From contig OX459099.1 in NCBI GenBank assembly GCA_949775045.1, positions 6,826,139 to 6,890,138 of the forward strand: 64,000 bases of DNA. The letters are read 5' to 3'. The notes beneath the pieces are model-generated. The model did no database searches. It was not told the DNA's origin and was given only the letters and a program-made list of their open reading frames with translations. This DNA comes from Metridium senile. Its lineage: Eukaryota > Cnidaria > Anthozoa > Actiniaria > Metridiidae. Below are positions 21,201 through 33,596 of this stretch, in pieces (the first letter of the stretch is position 1; each line of letters begins with the position of its first letter). The position numbers and the translations under genes were made by a program.

Positions 21201-21564
21201 ATCTCATTTCCAGCGTAATTTCCAAGACTCAACTTGTAATTGTTGGCTTCATCGCTCACAGCAAAATAATCGTACTCTCCATAGTCGCTTTCTAGATCAA
21301 CACGCAGACGATTGCGAATCTGGTGGGTCAGTCGGTAGATTTTGTCAAGTCCTAACCAGAATTCACCAGTTAGATTACCAAACCCAACCTTGTAGTCCTG
21401 CCATCCTCGATAGAAGTCTACTGAACCATCTTTTCTTTTCTGGATAACTGTCCATCCACCGCCATCGGTTTGTTGATCACAGTAATACTACAGAAATAGA
21501 TGATAATAATTTGTACAACGAGATTCACATCAACAATTATCAACAGTAAATTTTATCTTGTACT

Positions 21565-22045
21565 TTAATTACTTTTTTTTTTTTTGATGACTCTGATGAC
21601 ATTTTTAATTTTCAGAGTTTTATTAACAGACATGTTACGAGGTGTACCCACCTCATCTTCAGTGTGAATTAATTACTGAGAATACAGTTATTTATATGAA
21701 GGCCAATACAATTGAATGTGTTGGAATGTATTAAACAATGTTTTAAAAATATTTAAAGATAAATTAACATCCATTATTTCAAAACACTTATCTGAACAGG
21801 CATTGTGGCATTCTGTTGATTGTGCTAAGTGTTTGAAAATATGGGAGGACTTGTCACTTGTCACTTTTGAAATAATAGATCAAGGTACACAATACACTAT
21901 TAAGTTAAAAGAGGCGATTCACATCAAATGGCAAATGCCTGACTTAAACTGACCAACAAGTCGCTCATGTTAATTTATCTTTAAATATTTAACATTGTTT
22001 AATACATTCCAACACATTCAATTGTATTGGCCTTCATATAAATGG
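21565..22045 (+). mobile_element. Penelope-like or LINE GIY-YIG fragment between inverted repeats
   Basis: The + strand frame ending at 21952 reads HSVDCAKC...FEIIDQGTQYTIKLKEAIHIKWQMPDLN, the typical C-terminal pattern of GIY-YIG-type retroelement endonucleases (conserved KEAIHI and PxLN). It lies between inverted repeats of about 75 bp (about 21698-21770 and 21968-22043). A GAGGTG/CACCTC stem at about 21640 is reminiscent of the structured end of Penelope-like elements. Truncated; family assignment moderate. Confidence 0.5.
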
Positions 22046-22140
22046 GCAAGACACTTTACTCTTTCAGTGAATCGTCTTCTCGGATAAGGACGTAAAGCCG
22101 GAGGTCCCGTCTGCCTACACTATAATCCTAAATAAGGTGA
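22046..22140 (+). repeat. SINE-like fragment
   Basis: GGGCAAGACACTTTACTC, then GGATAAGGACGTAAAGCCGG and AGGTCCCGTC. This resembles the conserved 3' part of SINEs found in several marine invertebrates. Short, with no tRNA head. Confidence 0.4.
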
Positions 22141-22924
22141 TCGTTAAGATCCTTTTGTGTTGTTCGCAAACAGTTGGGGATTATTGCCAAGTACAACAAT
22201 CAAACCCCACTAAAACACATCATTTTAAACTGATTGCTGGTTTACAGGAGTTTGATAAGTCCTCCACGTATTTATAATTTGAGATTTGTAAAACGCCATA
22301 AGCTTTTTAATAGAAACATTTTTATTTTTATTAACACTAAAAACTACTTGTTATCTTTATATATTGACCAAGATTCCCACGAAAGAACTATTTGAAATCA
22401 AATGTTATCACTTTGTTACAATTAGTACTGAGAGGTGAATATCGATATACTCTGATAAACCATACATACCTTAGTATCTCCATTGTCAGAAGGGAAAGTG
22501 TACACGCCGCTTATTCTACAGCCACATTCTGAAGCATCGGAACAGTTCTTTGGTACTACAGGGTAAGAAGGTATCAGTTGATAAAATAGTCAGTCTAGGA
22601 ATGCATGTCGCTACTGTGAATTGTGATATTAAACTAAGCTCTAGAAAACAAACAATTACGAAAGCCGAGAAAAAAAAAACTATTTTTATTATTTACTTTT
22701 TTGATAGACTTTCTTGACGTCACTCTCATGGTCATGTGATGGGCAATCTGACGCTGTTGCATTTGTGAACGGGTTACGACAGAAACGTACACGAGATCGA
22801 GTCGTGGGGCATTTGCACCATGGACTCCAATGACTCCATATACCATCTGGAAAAAAATATTGATCAACATATCTTTATTTTATGTATTCTTTGCTCTATA
22901 TATAGAGATTACTTCATAGAAATA

Positions 22925-23095
22925 AATTTAGGGACCGAGCATTATTTTCAGGTGGGGCTGGTGCACTTTGATTTTCTCTTGTACAAATGTTTGTGACCCC
23001 TCCCTCCGGCCCTGAAGAGCCCTTTGTCTCTTTTGGCCCCGTCTGTAACTGTTTTTTCTGAGCTTTCTGACAAGAACTAAAACAAATTTGCTTTT
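22925..23095. repeat. Dispersed repeat starting TAGGGACCGAGCATTATTTTC
   Basis: The second occurrence within gene A of a sequence also at 18025-18170, 36624-36770, 50034-50150 and 60055-60190 (last intron of A, C, D and E). Only gene A has this extra copy in another intron, so it is mobile or was transferred by recombination. Confidence 0.6.
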
Positions 23096-23277
23096 ACTTT
23101 TATGCCTTTTTTACCTTCCTGGTGCCAAGCGTTTGCACTGATTAGTTGAAAAAACGTTTATGAGTATACCGATGTAGTTTTTCTAAGGAAAGATTTGATT
23201 TTACATGAATATTTTTTGCTAGTTTAAAGAGTTTCTAAAACACGTTCTGAATGAAATGCAAAATAAATGCTTATAGA

Positions 23278-23410
23278 CAAAGGCAAAGGCAAAGGCAAAA
23301 GCAAAGCCAAAGGCAAAGGCAAAGCCAAAGCCAAAGGCAAAGGCAAAGGCAAAGGCAAAGGCAAAGGCAAAGGCAAAGGCAAAGGCAAAGGCAAAGGCAA
23401 AGGCAAAAGT
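23278..23410. repeat. (GGCAAA)n hexanucleotide array
   Basis: About 22 units with a few AGCAAA and GCCAAA variants, in the intron between the EGF-like and TSP1 exons of gene A. Not present in the other paralogues. Confidence 0.95.
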
Positions 23411-25656
23411 AAAATATATTTATTTCATAGAATTGCAGTGTCTGTGAGTATTTTGTTATTCTACTAGATGTTTGAATTCAAAAGTTCATTGAATTTAGCA
23501 AAATATACAAGTTGTCTTGTACTTTCGATGACACCATGCAGCTATCGAAAATATTTCTTTGAAACTTCATTTAAAAAGAATTGGCCTAACCAAAGTAAAA
23601 ATGCTAATTAAAATACATTAACTGAAATGACTTTATTTGGACTTTTTCATCCATGTTTGCAAACTTTGTGGTTTTGAAAGTTTAATGCAACCAGCTAGAA
23701 TCCGTCTATAAAATTTTGAATGATGTTTGGTTTGATGTTAACAACAATCTAAAATTTCAAGAACAATTGTATGTTATATATGTCAACATTCGAAGATGGA
23801 ATTGGTATCTCCGCGCGCCCATGTTATGAATATCCTCTACATAACATATAAATAACATATATATATTCTTTTTTAATCTATAAATCAGTTTTTCTTATAA
23901 AGCGCTTGTTCCGAATATTGGTCGGAAAATACTTTTTCTTAAAAACTCAAAAACGTGATCAAAACATAAATTTTTCACAGTTGTTCTTAGGCATCTTACC
24001 TCGACAGTTGAACGAGTCCCAGTAGAAATCTGGTAAACAAACTTTACCAGGACAAGGATTGGACGAACATGGATTCTGTGAAAACAAACAAATACAACAC
24101 TTGAGTTCCCTCAACAACATTAGAAATATTTCTACTGTCAATCATAAAATAATCTTTAGTGATTGTAAATTAAACATTTCTATTTGTACCTTGATAGGAC
24201 AGTAGTCGGAGCCTTGCTGATCTATGACGTCATTGGGGTGTGTCACGTGATCGAATTCATTCAACTCACACGTTCTGATCTGTCGTTCCACGGAACCCAA
24301 GTTGTATGATATACATCTGTCGTCATGGTAACATTTGTTCTGGCATTGTTCCAATCCGGGTGCGACCATTCTGAAGGTGCTGATCACGTGACCTCTAAAT
24401 TTTTTATTGTTGATGCAGGGGAGATATTCCAGATCTTTACAGCCATCTTTACTTGTAAGGAATGAAAGTGTAAACGCATTGAGACAATGTAAAAATGTCC
24501 ATATTGATACTTGCACTTTTCAAATGAATAAATTATTTTTATTATTATTTCAAATGACCTCTCAGTGTATTTTGATTTTACCTTAAAGCGTTATTTTATC
24601 TTTTCATTATTCAGTAAATTATATTGAAACATTTGCCGTTTTATTCCTTCATTATATAAACCTTTTCTTTTACAAAACATTTGTAATATTACTGATTTAG
24701 TGCAATGTTATGCTAATTCTATTGTTTTCTGTATATTGATTAATTAGCACTAATACGTACCACCTGTTTCGTGATTGTGAAAAACTCTAAGGTCCAATTA
24801 TCCGGATATTTTTGGAAGTTCTTTTTTTCCTCCGTTTTCGCGGCTTTCTGTCCACAGGTTTACCGTATGAACTATATAGAAGCTAGCGTTTTCATTTTCT
24901 TGTATACGTGTTGATAGAAAAATATTATTCGAAAACGCTGTTTGTAGACCCAGATATTTTTTAAATACGAAGGAAAAAACCTCGTTTTTATAAATATCGG
25001 CATACGTTTTGACAGGGCCTAATTTAACATTTGACAGGGCCTAACATAGCCTCATTTTTTGAGCGCACAGGCCCGTTTGAGAATCATGCTAGGCCTAACG
25101 GTGAACGTACATAGTGGTAGCGATGTTGCTGTGGTATGATCATCTCTCATATGAACTAATATTGTTTTTAAAAATAAAACTGTAACACAAATTAAAGCTT
25201 GATTAAAATATAAATATAAAAATATAAAAGACTACAAACATGGGCAAGGTTCCCTTGAGGAAGCAATCAGTTTATACTTGTTTACATAAACGTTTTCCAA
25301 TTAAACTAGAAAATAGTAAAACGTTAAAATAATCATATGAAATATCATAGTTTCTTCTTTCTTAGTCAAACTTCTTAGTCAAACCATTTTTATTGATATA
25401 ATTAGTGTTTTCATGGTTCAAACTAATTGTGTTATCAAATCGTGTTGAAAGTATCAACGTACCGATGTGATCATGAAATAAGACAAAGTCGAAACAAGAT
25501 GAATTTACCTTCAACAAGCTTCATTGTGAGAATAATGCACCAGATTACAACCAAAACATCGTGTCCATCCATGTCAAGAGACTTTGTTGTTTTTACCTTA
25601 ATGAAGGGATGTATTGTTGACGTTTTACTAAAGTAAGTTAATATTTTATGTCTTAA

Positions 25657-25683
25657 CCAATATAATCAACCAATCAATGGCCA
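25657..25683 (-). promoter_or_regulatory. Putative core promoter of gene A
   Basis: On the minus strand, CCATTGATTGG (inverted CCAAT box) then TGATTATATTGG, about 90-110 nt before the ATG. The block is kept upstream of exon 1 in A, B, C and D. Confidence 0.4.
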
Positions 25684-25689
25684 TTCCCT

Positions 25690-26122
25690 GCTGTTTATCT
25701 AGCACCATCTGCACAATATATGTTTCAAGGAAACAACATGCAAAACATGTATAAAAAAATTTATAAAGTTTTGACTTTTGTTCGAAATAAAAAAAGACTA
25801 ATGCATGTCGAACCAGCACTGAAGCAGTCTAAGATACGACTATGGTTGGGCAGTTGTTATATATACATCGCATCTTTTACTGACATGTACCGAATTTAAT
25901 TAAGTTGGCACTATCCCGGTATTACCTTTGAATAAGAAGGAATTGGCCAGGGGTGAGATATTAAAATATCTAAAGGGACTACCCTGAAACTTAGTTAAAT
26001 AAAGGCTTTATTCATTCGGTCGATAAAAGGTTTTCCTCCTGTTTGTCATGCGCAACAAAGAATGTTTCCTAAATTTATCGAACTTTTTAGTGGACTGTGG
26101 AGTCTTCTGCGGACTATTTAAC
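25690..26122. other. Spacer upstream of gene A
   Basis: AT-rich non-coding DNA; nothing recognised. Confidence 0.5.
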
Positions 26123-26648
26123 AATTAACTAACATATTAGCCTCCGATACAGCTGACTTCTTAGTTCAAACGTCGCATCTCACATGAGCCCAATCTAATT
26201 GTTTGAATTCATTTTCATTGGCCATGATCTGTTCCATACCCCTATATAAGAGGGTCCTGAAGGGGTAAAATGGGAGCTGGGAACGGTCAAGCGCATTAGT
26301 GACGCGACAATCAGAAAAAAATCGACAGGCTTGTGTTCAAGTTTATCTGTGAAATAGTATACGTACAGTTAGCCAATCATATTTGACAAAAGACAATAAA
26401 TTTGATTGGCATCTATTTATGCCTCATAAAATCTGCATATTAGGCTCCTCCCCTTTTGGTTCAATTTTTTCTGGCTATGGTTTTCCGAGTACGGTTGAGA
26501 GCCTATTTTACAAGCCGTTACTAGATTCTCGACTACCCAGCAGGGAATAACTGGCCAATATCAAAAGTTATGTCAATCTCTGGAATGATTTTGATATTAG
26601 TCCTGATGCCTTAAAACAAAAACAAGACACTAGAGTGATAGCAGTGCT
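26123..26648. repeat. Cluster spacer module, copy 4, with a 370-bp insert
   Basis: Spacer module split after CCCCTATA: about 26240-26610 holds extra sequence (starting TATAAGAGGGTCCTG) not found in the other six copies. The end resumes with AAACAAAAACAAGACACTAG. Confidence 0.65.
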
Positions 26649-26654
26649 TTTATT
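26649..26654 (-). terminator. Poly(A) signal of lectin gene B
   Basis: AATAAA on the minus strand in the conserved 3' UTR module, about 980 nt after the stop; the long distance is due to an expanded minisatellite. Confidence 0.5.
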
Positions 26655-26944
26655 AGATAAATGATCAAGCCATTCATACATTTTTATAATCTTACAATGC
26701 TATCGTGCAATACTACATGGTATTATTTCGTGTTAGTAGCTCAAAGGCTCATACTTCAACGTTCTGATGAGTCAGACATTAACGAATGTGTTCCTTCTCT
26801 TCCCCACACCGGTCCCGTAGAGGTTTTTGTACATACTCTATACCAGGGAAGATTTTATAGACCTTTATTATGTACATATCTATTTTGACTGATAAATGTG
26901 TAAAGTAATGTGCATATCATATCAAACCAGTGCTAGTAAGGCAG

Positions 26945-27590
26945 GGTAAATGAAGCTAGATTCCCCAGCCCGTTCCCCTTAGGGGTGGATGATTTTGAAA
27001 AAAAATTTCCTGCAAGCTAAAATTGCCACTGAAATCTTTGCTTTTCTATAAAATAAATTCCGTGCGCATGCCAGCGGGCTACAAAAAATTTCCTGCACGG
27101 ACAAAATCATCCACCCCCCCCCCCCCCCCTCTCAAAAGTCAAATGGTCCACCCCTTAGGGCATCTACCCAGGGTAAAACCAAGCTAGAGCCCCCAGCCCC
27201 CTCCCTCTTTGGGCCTCTATGCATGGTAAACAAGGCTAAACTCCCCAGCCCTCTCCCCTTAGGGCCTCTACGCAAGCTAAATGAAACTAGACTCCCCAGC
27301 CCCCTACCTCTAGGACCTCTACGCAGGCTAAACTAAACTATACTCCCCAGCCCCCTCCACTTAGGGCCTCTACGCAGGCTAAACTAAACTATACTCCCCA
27401 GCCCCCTCCCCTTAGGGCCTCTACGCAAGCTAAATGAGACTAGACTACCCAGTCCCCTACCTCTAGGACCTCTACGCAAACTAAATGAAACTAGACTACC
27501 CAGCCCCTCCCCTTAGGGCCTCTACGCAAGCTAAATGAAACTAGACTACCCAGTCCCCTACCTCTAGGACCTCTACGCAGGCTAAACTAA
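26945..27590. repeat. Expanded minisatellite in 3' UTR of gene B
   Basis: About ten degenerate units of the CTCCCCAGCCCC / TTAGGGCCTCTACGC family. A foreign stretch at about 26985-27150 includes a short inverted repeat (AAATTTCCTGCA near 27003 and 27088) and a C tract at 27113-27128. Confidence 0.8.
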
Positions 27591-27984
27591 ACTAAGAAAG
27601 AAAATAATGGGTTTCCAGTGCACGGTGGAGGAGCCACCTATGTTGGTCGTATTTTCATCTCTGCTGTTTTGGCTGAGTAATAGTGAGTTTTCCATGTTTT
27701 CCAGTTAATACCATTGGCAAAGGATGAATGATTGCCATTCAAGTACAAACCATTCAAGTTTGAATGATGGCACCTCATATACCACCAGGCTCCTTTGAAC
27801 TTCATAGCACAATTACCAGCATGGAGTTTGTCGTGGTCGCGGTCTTTGGTCGAGAAAGGTTGATTGGCTTGATGTCTTAGGGAGTCTCCTGCACTACCTA
27901 GCAACATACCAAAACAAAATTGATTATAAAGCGTTTATATCTAAAATCTTACCATGAAATGGCACTAACAATATGATGGCTACA

Positions 27985-28142
27985 TAGACTGAATCGAAAT
28001 ATGGCGGCCTGCTATTGTTCTTGACTGACTAGCCTCGTGTTCATCAGATGGAATACAATGGAGTTTTTACACGAATGAGAGGCTAGTGAATCAATAACAA
28101 TAGTTATTCAAATTGGTCGCCATATTTCGATTCGGTGTATAC
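27985..28142. mobile_element. Foldback MITE in the last intron of gene B
   Basis: Long inverted repeat: CTGAATCGAAATATGGCG at the left and CGCCATATTTCGATTCGG at the right, with inner arms GACTAGCCTC / GAGGCTAGTG. The other paralogues read straight through this site (TACATACAACCACC). A related hairpin with GACTAGCCTC arms lies at about 29410-29475, between exons 4 and 3 of B. Confidence 0.8.
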
Positions 28143-30798
28143 AATCGACCACCTGCAAACAACCTTGAATCCCTAGACAATCTTAACTTAGGGATTAGCA
28201 TTATTTTTAGGAGTGCGGGTGCACTTTGATTTTCTCTTCTATAAATTTTTGTGACCATTCCCCCTGAAGAGCCCTTTGTCTCTCTTAGCCCCGTCTTTAA
28301 CTATTTTTTGTCATCTTTCTCACAAGAACTAAATCATTTCAGGTTCCGTCCTCTGTTGAGTTTTTAAAAATACTTCTCAGCTTTTGAGAGGGCGCCATTT
28401 TAAATCAATTATTTAATCTACATCTATTTGTTAACTTTAAACGACCCTTACTCAACTTGGTAGTCCGACCCTCTACCAGCCCGCTTAGCCAAGATGACAC
28501 ATGCAGTCAAATAAATAAATATCTCTCACCTCCAGCGTAATTACCAACACTCAACGTGTAGTTGTTGGCTTCGTCGCCCACAGCAAAATAATCGTATTCT
28601 GCATAGTCGCTTTCTAGATCAACACGAAGACGATTGCGAGTCTGGTGGGTCAGTCGGTAGATTTTGTCAAGTCCTAACCAGAATTCACCAGCTAGATTAC
28701 CAAACCCATCCTTGTAGTCCTGCCATCCTCGATAGAAGTCTACTGAACCATCTTTTCTTTTCTGGATAACTGTCCATCCACCGCCATCGGTTTGTTGATC
28801 ACAGTAATACTACAGAAATAGATGATAATAATTTGTACAACGATATTCACATCAACAATAAATAATACAATGAATTATCAATAAATAATTATGAATAATA
28901 ATTGGACAAAAACATCCCATGAAAGCACGATTTAAAAATAAATGTTATCACTTTGTTACAATTATTCGCTGAGAGGTGAATATGATATACTCTGGTAAGC
29001 CATACATACCTCAGTATCTCCATTGTCAGAAGGGAAAGTGTACACGCCACTTATTCTACAGCCACATTCTGAAGCATCGGAACAGTTCTTTGGTACTACA
29101 GGGTAAGAAGGTATCAATATGGAACTCATTGTTAAGCACTCACCAAGATCATTATCGTATACTGATAAATAAACTATTCTCATTTACTTACTTTTTTCAT
29201 AGACTTTCTTGTCGTCACTCTCATGGTCATGTGATTCGGGGCAATCTGACGCTGTTGCATTTGTGAACGGATTATGACAGAAACGTACACGAGATCGAGT
29301 CGTTGGACATTTGCACCATGGACCCCAGCTACTCCATGTACCACCTGAAAAGAAGAAGAAGAACAGCTTTTTATCTTATAGACGACTAGATCTAAATAGT
29401 GTAACTATGACTGACTAGCCTCGTGTTCATGATGGAGCCTAATAAAGTTTCGCATGGATGAGAGGCTAGTCAGTAGAAATAAATGTCATTCAAATTGGTC
29501 ACTATAATTTGATAAAGTGTGCATGTAGGAGAAATAACATTCCATGATATTATATAACTTTACATATGCACATATATTTGATAACATATTTCAGCTTTAT
29601 ATACACTTGCTAGCCCGTATAGTTTATTGTGGATATAGCTTGCTTCCCCTATAAGCTGGTATGGTTTCTATATTGTACAGATGCTAGTCACTTTTTTCAG
29701 CGATCCTGCCGATCTCAGCCATCCTGGCGATTATATGGCTGAAATAGTTAAGTTTGCAAAGAAATGATGCTAAATATAATATGCATGTAGGGTAGTAAGA
29801 TAAGAACAATAATTATTATCGTTATTATTATTATTTATTATTATTATTATTATTATTTATTATTTATTATTATTTATTTATTTTTTGATTATTTTTAATT
29901 CAAAAACATTATTGGTCGCCATATCTATATTCGGTGTATTATTTCCTATATTCTCTTTTTTCTCTATAAATCATGATATTTTACTCGCTCAAGCACGGCG
30001 TATATATATACAATTATAAAAAAAAACTATTTATATATACATGGTAATTAATTTTTTGTATTTTTTTTACTGTAAAATTGTCAAATTTGATGTTAATTTA
30101 ATGAGCAATAAAATTTGCTTTGATTTGATTTGTATATGTTTCGATTCTTGGACAACAAGTTTTCTTAACAGGGCGACCAAAACATATTATTTTTTCGCAA
30201 TGATTTTTATCTTGAGTTTTAGGCATCTCACGCACTGTGACAGTTGAACGAGTCCCAGTAGAAATCTGGTACACAAACTTTGCCAGGACAAGGATTGGAC
30301 AAACATCGATTCTGTGAAAATAAACAAAGATTGTAAAAATCTTAACGAAATAACACTTGAGTTTTGGGTAATAAGTGATTCGCAGTGCATTTTATGTTGT
30401 CGGATCCCTCAAGCAGATCAAAAAAATATCTCTACTGTCAAACATGACATAATAAAGACAAATGAAACTGTGATACCTCGATTGGACAGTATTCGGAGCC
30501 TTCCTGGTCTATGACGTCATCTGGGTGTGTCACGTGATCCAGGTCATTCAATTCACACGTTCTGATTTGTCCTTCTACGGTACCCAGGTTGTACGATATA
30601 CATCTGTCGTCTAGGTAACATTTGGTCTGACATTACTGCAATCCGTATGCGAGGAAACTGAATCTCTCGATCACGTGACCTGTAAATGTTTTATTCTTGA
30701 TGCAGTAGAGATATTCCATTTCTTTGCAGCCATCTTTACCTGTAAGAAATGAAAGTGCTGTTAAAAAGCGGTCCACTAATATAAGAGATTGTAAAGAA

Positions 30799-31121
30799 CA
30801 TTGAACCAATTACATAAACAAGCCATAACAGTCCCTGTGACTGTTATCCTTGTGGTTGCAAGGTGCGCCTTATATAGGTCCCATCGTGCAATTGGTTATA
30901 AAGCACATTGAACCAATTACATAAACAAGCCATAACAGTCCCTGTGACTGTAATCCTCGTGGTTGCAAGGTGCGCCTTATATAGGTCCCATCGTGCAATT
31001 GGTTATAAAGCACATTGAACCAATTACATAAACAAGCCATAACAGTCCCTGTGACTGTATTCCTTGTGGTTGCAAGGTGCGCTTTATATAGGTCCCATCA
31101 TGCAATTGGTTATAAAGCGTA
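30799..31121. repeat. 107-bp satellite, 3 units, in intron 1 of gene B
   Basis: Exact 107-bp period starting CATTGAACCAATTACATAAA. Each unit carries GCAATTGGTTATAAAG and AACCAATTAC near the junction, an inverted pair. The same satellite occurs at 44483-44880 and 45478-45600 in gene C. Confidence 0.93.
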
Positions 31122-33109
31122 TTGTTATGGTTTTTTGTGTGTGAACATGATCACAGATTTGTTCAATGAAAATGTTTATCTTTAAAGTGATTTAGTTGGA
31201 TTTGTGATTTTCACTTTTATCGCTCTCTTGAAACGCAAAGTCACACAAATTTTATTGCACAGATCTGCTAAATAGCTTCTTATCTCAATATAGAATCTTA
31301 TATGTTATTGGTGGTAGGTGCCACAATTGAGAAATGTGCAATGTTCTAAACCCTACACTTTTACAATATATAGAGATTACTTCATAAAAAGTGCGACTCA
31401 CGCTTTTAACTAGTACAGGAACGCCGCCAACACTCGATAAAACCAAAACTTCAATCTTCAAAAAATTTGTGTAAAATCGTATCTTTCGTCAGAAAACTAC
31501 ATCGGTATAACTTCAACATTTTTTTTTTCCAACTCAAATTCAAACGCTTGGCAATAACTACCTGAAAAAAGCACATTTGCAACCAAAAGCAGTCCGCCAT
31601 TACAAACACTGATTCAAAACACTTTTCTCTCCTTGGCCGGGAAAGCCAATCAAAAGCTCGAAACGTCAGTAAAATCGAGTCAACAATCTTTACGGTGTTA
31701 CAAATTTCAATATATTACCTATCTATTAAGTAAGTGTATATAAAAAGGGATGAAATACGGCTATTGTAAAAAGGCAAACTAAAAAAGAAAACTTATAAGT
31801 AATGATTTAGAAACACATAAGGATGTAAAAATGAGACTTAGTAAGGAAATAATTGTATGACGTTTCGCAGCCATCACGCTTCATTATCAAATAATAATAA
31901 TTACAATATGCAGAATTCTGAATTCTGAAGTTTTTGCAAAGTTTCGAAAAAGACTTGATGATCGTAATAAGCTGTTCTAATAATCGCATAAGCTGTTCTA
32001 ATAATTCATATAACAGCCTAAAAGTCATTAAGGTGTTTTGAGGCTTTGTTTCAGACTATTTCAAGAAGATTTCTTTGATTTAAAAGGTAATATCAATGTC
32101 ATTTGCACTGGCTCTCAACCCCCATGAGGTATGCAAATTGTATATTATTGTTATTTTCTGCAAGCTCAATTTCCCCAAAACTCTCAATCTAAAATCTTCC
32201 ATGATGATACAAACGACATTTAAATATAAAGTTGTTATTATTCATATTTCTTTTTGAGTAATAATATTGAGCATTTCTAAGCAAAGAAAACACGTTCAGA
32301 CTATAAACCGTCAATCGTGCCAATATCGGCAAAAAAAAACATAAATTAACACTTCTCTTATTTATTCCCGATTTATTCCAAACGCAAAGTGCCACAACTT
32401 TTATTGCGCATACTGCTAAATAGCCTTGTATCTCATGGTAGAATGATATATTTTATTGGGGTTATGTTAAGTAACACAGTTGAGAAAAGTGCAATTTTCT
32501 AAGTCCTATACACTTAGCTTTTCGTGTCACGCTTTCTGAGTTCTCGGTAAATTGGGATTTTTTTGTAAATTCACGCAATTTATAATTTTTTATTACTGTT
32601 TCTAGCCAAAAGAAGCATGAACCTGCGGATTAGATAAAAGCTTACATTTGAAGAAAAGGCCTAGAAAGTTGATTTTAAAAGTAGGCATTGGTGAACTTGA
32701 AATTTGCCCTCTTTTGACTGATTTGGGGTGAATGGATATAAATTCGCATAGCGACCGTAAAAGGTATTTTTGAACGATTCCAACTCCAGTTTTGTGGTAA
32801 AGATAGATAGTACTGTCGATGGTAGATATACAAAAGAAACCAAGAACTAGTGGTCCGCTCTTATCGAGACACTCTTAACACTATTTTGTACTAGTAAGTA
32901 CTATTTGTTTCATGGGTTTATTGTGAGAAGTGCGAAGCAATTTACAGTTGTTTTAACAAAACATGTCCAAAAAGCAAATATTAAAATGTAATGCTATGAA
33001 GTTGAAAATAATATAAAAAAACAGTAAACTTTATAATGTCTCATGGCTTACAGCCTGGCACCTGTGCTCTACTAATCGAGGAGACAAAGTTTAAACAAGA
33101 TACATTTAC
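31122..33109. other. Intron 1 of gene B, remaining part
   Basis: AT-rich non-coding DNA. Nearly all of it is repeated, with a few indels, at about 45601-47939 in intron 1 of gene C. No exon was recognised. Confidence 0.7.
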
Positions 33110-33255
33110 CTTCAACAAGCTTCATTGTGAGGATAATGCACCAAATTACAACCAAAACATCGTGGCCATCCATGACAAGACTTTGTTGCTTTTATCTTGA
33201 TCAAGTGATATATTGTTGAAAGTTTACTAAAGTGAATTAATATTTTATGTCTTAA

Positions 33256-33282
33256 CCAATATAATCAGCCAATCAATGGCCA
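33256..33282 (-). promoter_or_regulatory. Putative core promoter of gene B
   Basis: Conserved CCATTGATTGGCTGATTATATTGG block on the minus strand, about 85-110 nt before the ATG, as upstream of A, C and D. Confidence 0.4.
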
Positions 33283-33596
33283 AGTGATGTACCTCTTCAG
33301 TGTCGAACGACTGGTTCCCATTAAAATGTGAGTTAATTAATATTTTATTTCTTAACGAAGATTCATTACTGCTAAACAACCAATCAATGACCATTCCCTG
33401 CTGCATTATTTATTTCAGTGACTACTTTACAATAATGGATATTATACATATTTACCATTAAAATCTGTCTACAATACAGGAGTTAGCCTATAATTATGTG
33501 GATATGTAAGGAATAATCATTTAAAATGGGCCATAGGTCTAGTACTAAAAAGTAAAAAGAGAAAACGAAAGATCTCTGAGTGATGAACAAATGATT

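Larger units (their letters stand above)
17593..25572 (-). pseudogene. Lectin gene A: PAN-EGF-TSP1-fibrinogen protein with two splice-site lesions
   Basis: Exons on the minus strand: 25572-25509 (signal peptide [16 protein letters not shown]), 24452-24190 (PAN/apple), 24075-24000 (EGF-like, [13 protein letters not shown]), 22846-22697 (TSP1, WSHWSPWCKC), 22555-22470, 21487-21208 and 17849-17593 (fibrinogen C-terminal domain). Phases 1,0,1,1,0,1 are identical in all five paralogues; the ancestral product would be 391 aa. Fibrinogen-domain marks: [21 protein letters not shown], calcium-site-like [22 protein letters not shown]. Such domains bind acetylated sugars in ficolins and tachylectins, so a secreted recognition role is inferred. 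Two lesions are unique to this copy: the exon 2 acceptor AG is AA (T at 24453), and the exon 6 donor GT is AT with the preceding exon base also changed (21207-21208). Intron 1 offers an in-frame cryptic acceptor that would start exon 2 at 24509. Called a pseudogene, but an altered product is possible. Confidence 0.75.
27638..33173 (-). pseudogene. Lectin gene B: PAN-EGF-TSP1-fibrinogen gene with nonsense codon
   Basis: Exons: 33173-33110 (signal peptide), 30739-30477 (PAN), 30311-30236 (EGF-like, NRC for NPC), 29344-29192 (TSP1, WSSWGPW), 29095-29010, 28809-28530 and 27897-27638 (fibrinogen domain). Lengths and phases match the paralogues, with one extra codon in exon 7 (DKLHAGN). The PAN exon carries TAA at 30633-30635 where the others have CAA after GL(E/Q), so translation would stop about 60 residues in. 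The EGF exon uses GTGCGT as donor instead of GTAAG/GTGAG, keeping the phase. Other exons are open. Loss of function is inferred from the stop; the rest of the sequence is well preserved, so the loss looks recent. Confidence 0.82.

Noticed and set aside
20993..21259. INQS-repeat frame as a stand-alone gene
   Set aside because: It is the exon 6 frame of gene A running into the microsatellite, kept only as a possible readthrough product. The similar frame at 60360-60657 in gene E has an intact donor before it.
23224..23467. KGKGKG and PLPLPL frames
   Set aside because: Both are translations of the (GGCAAA)n array.
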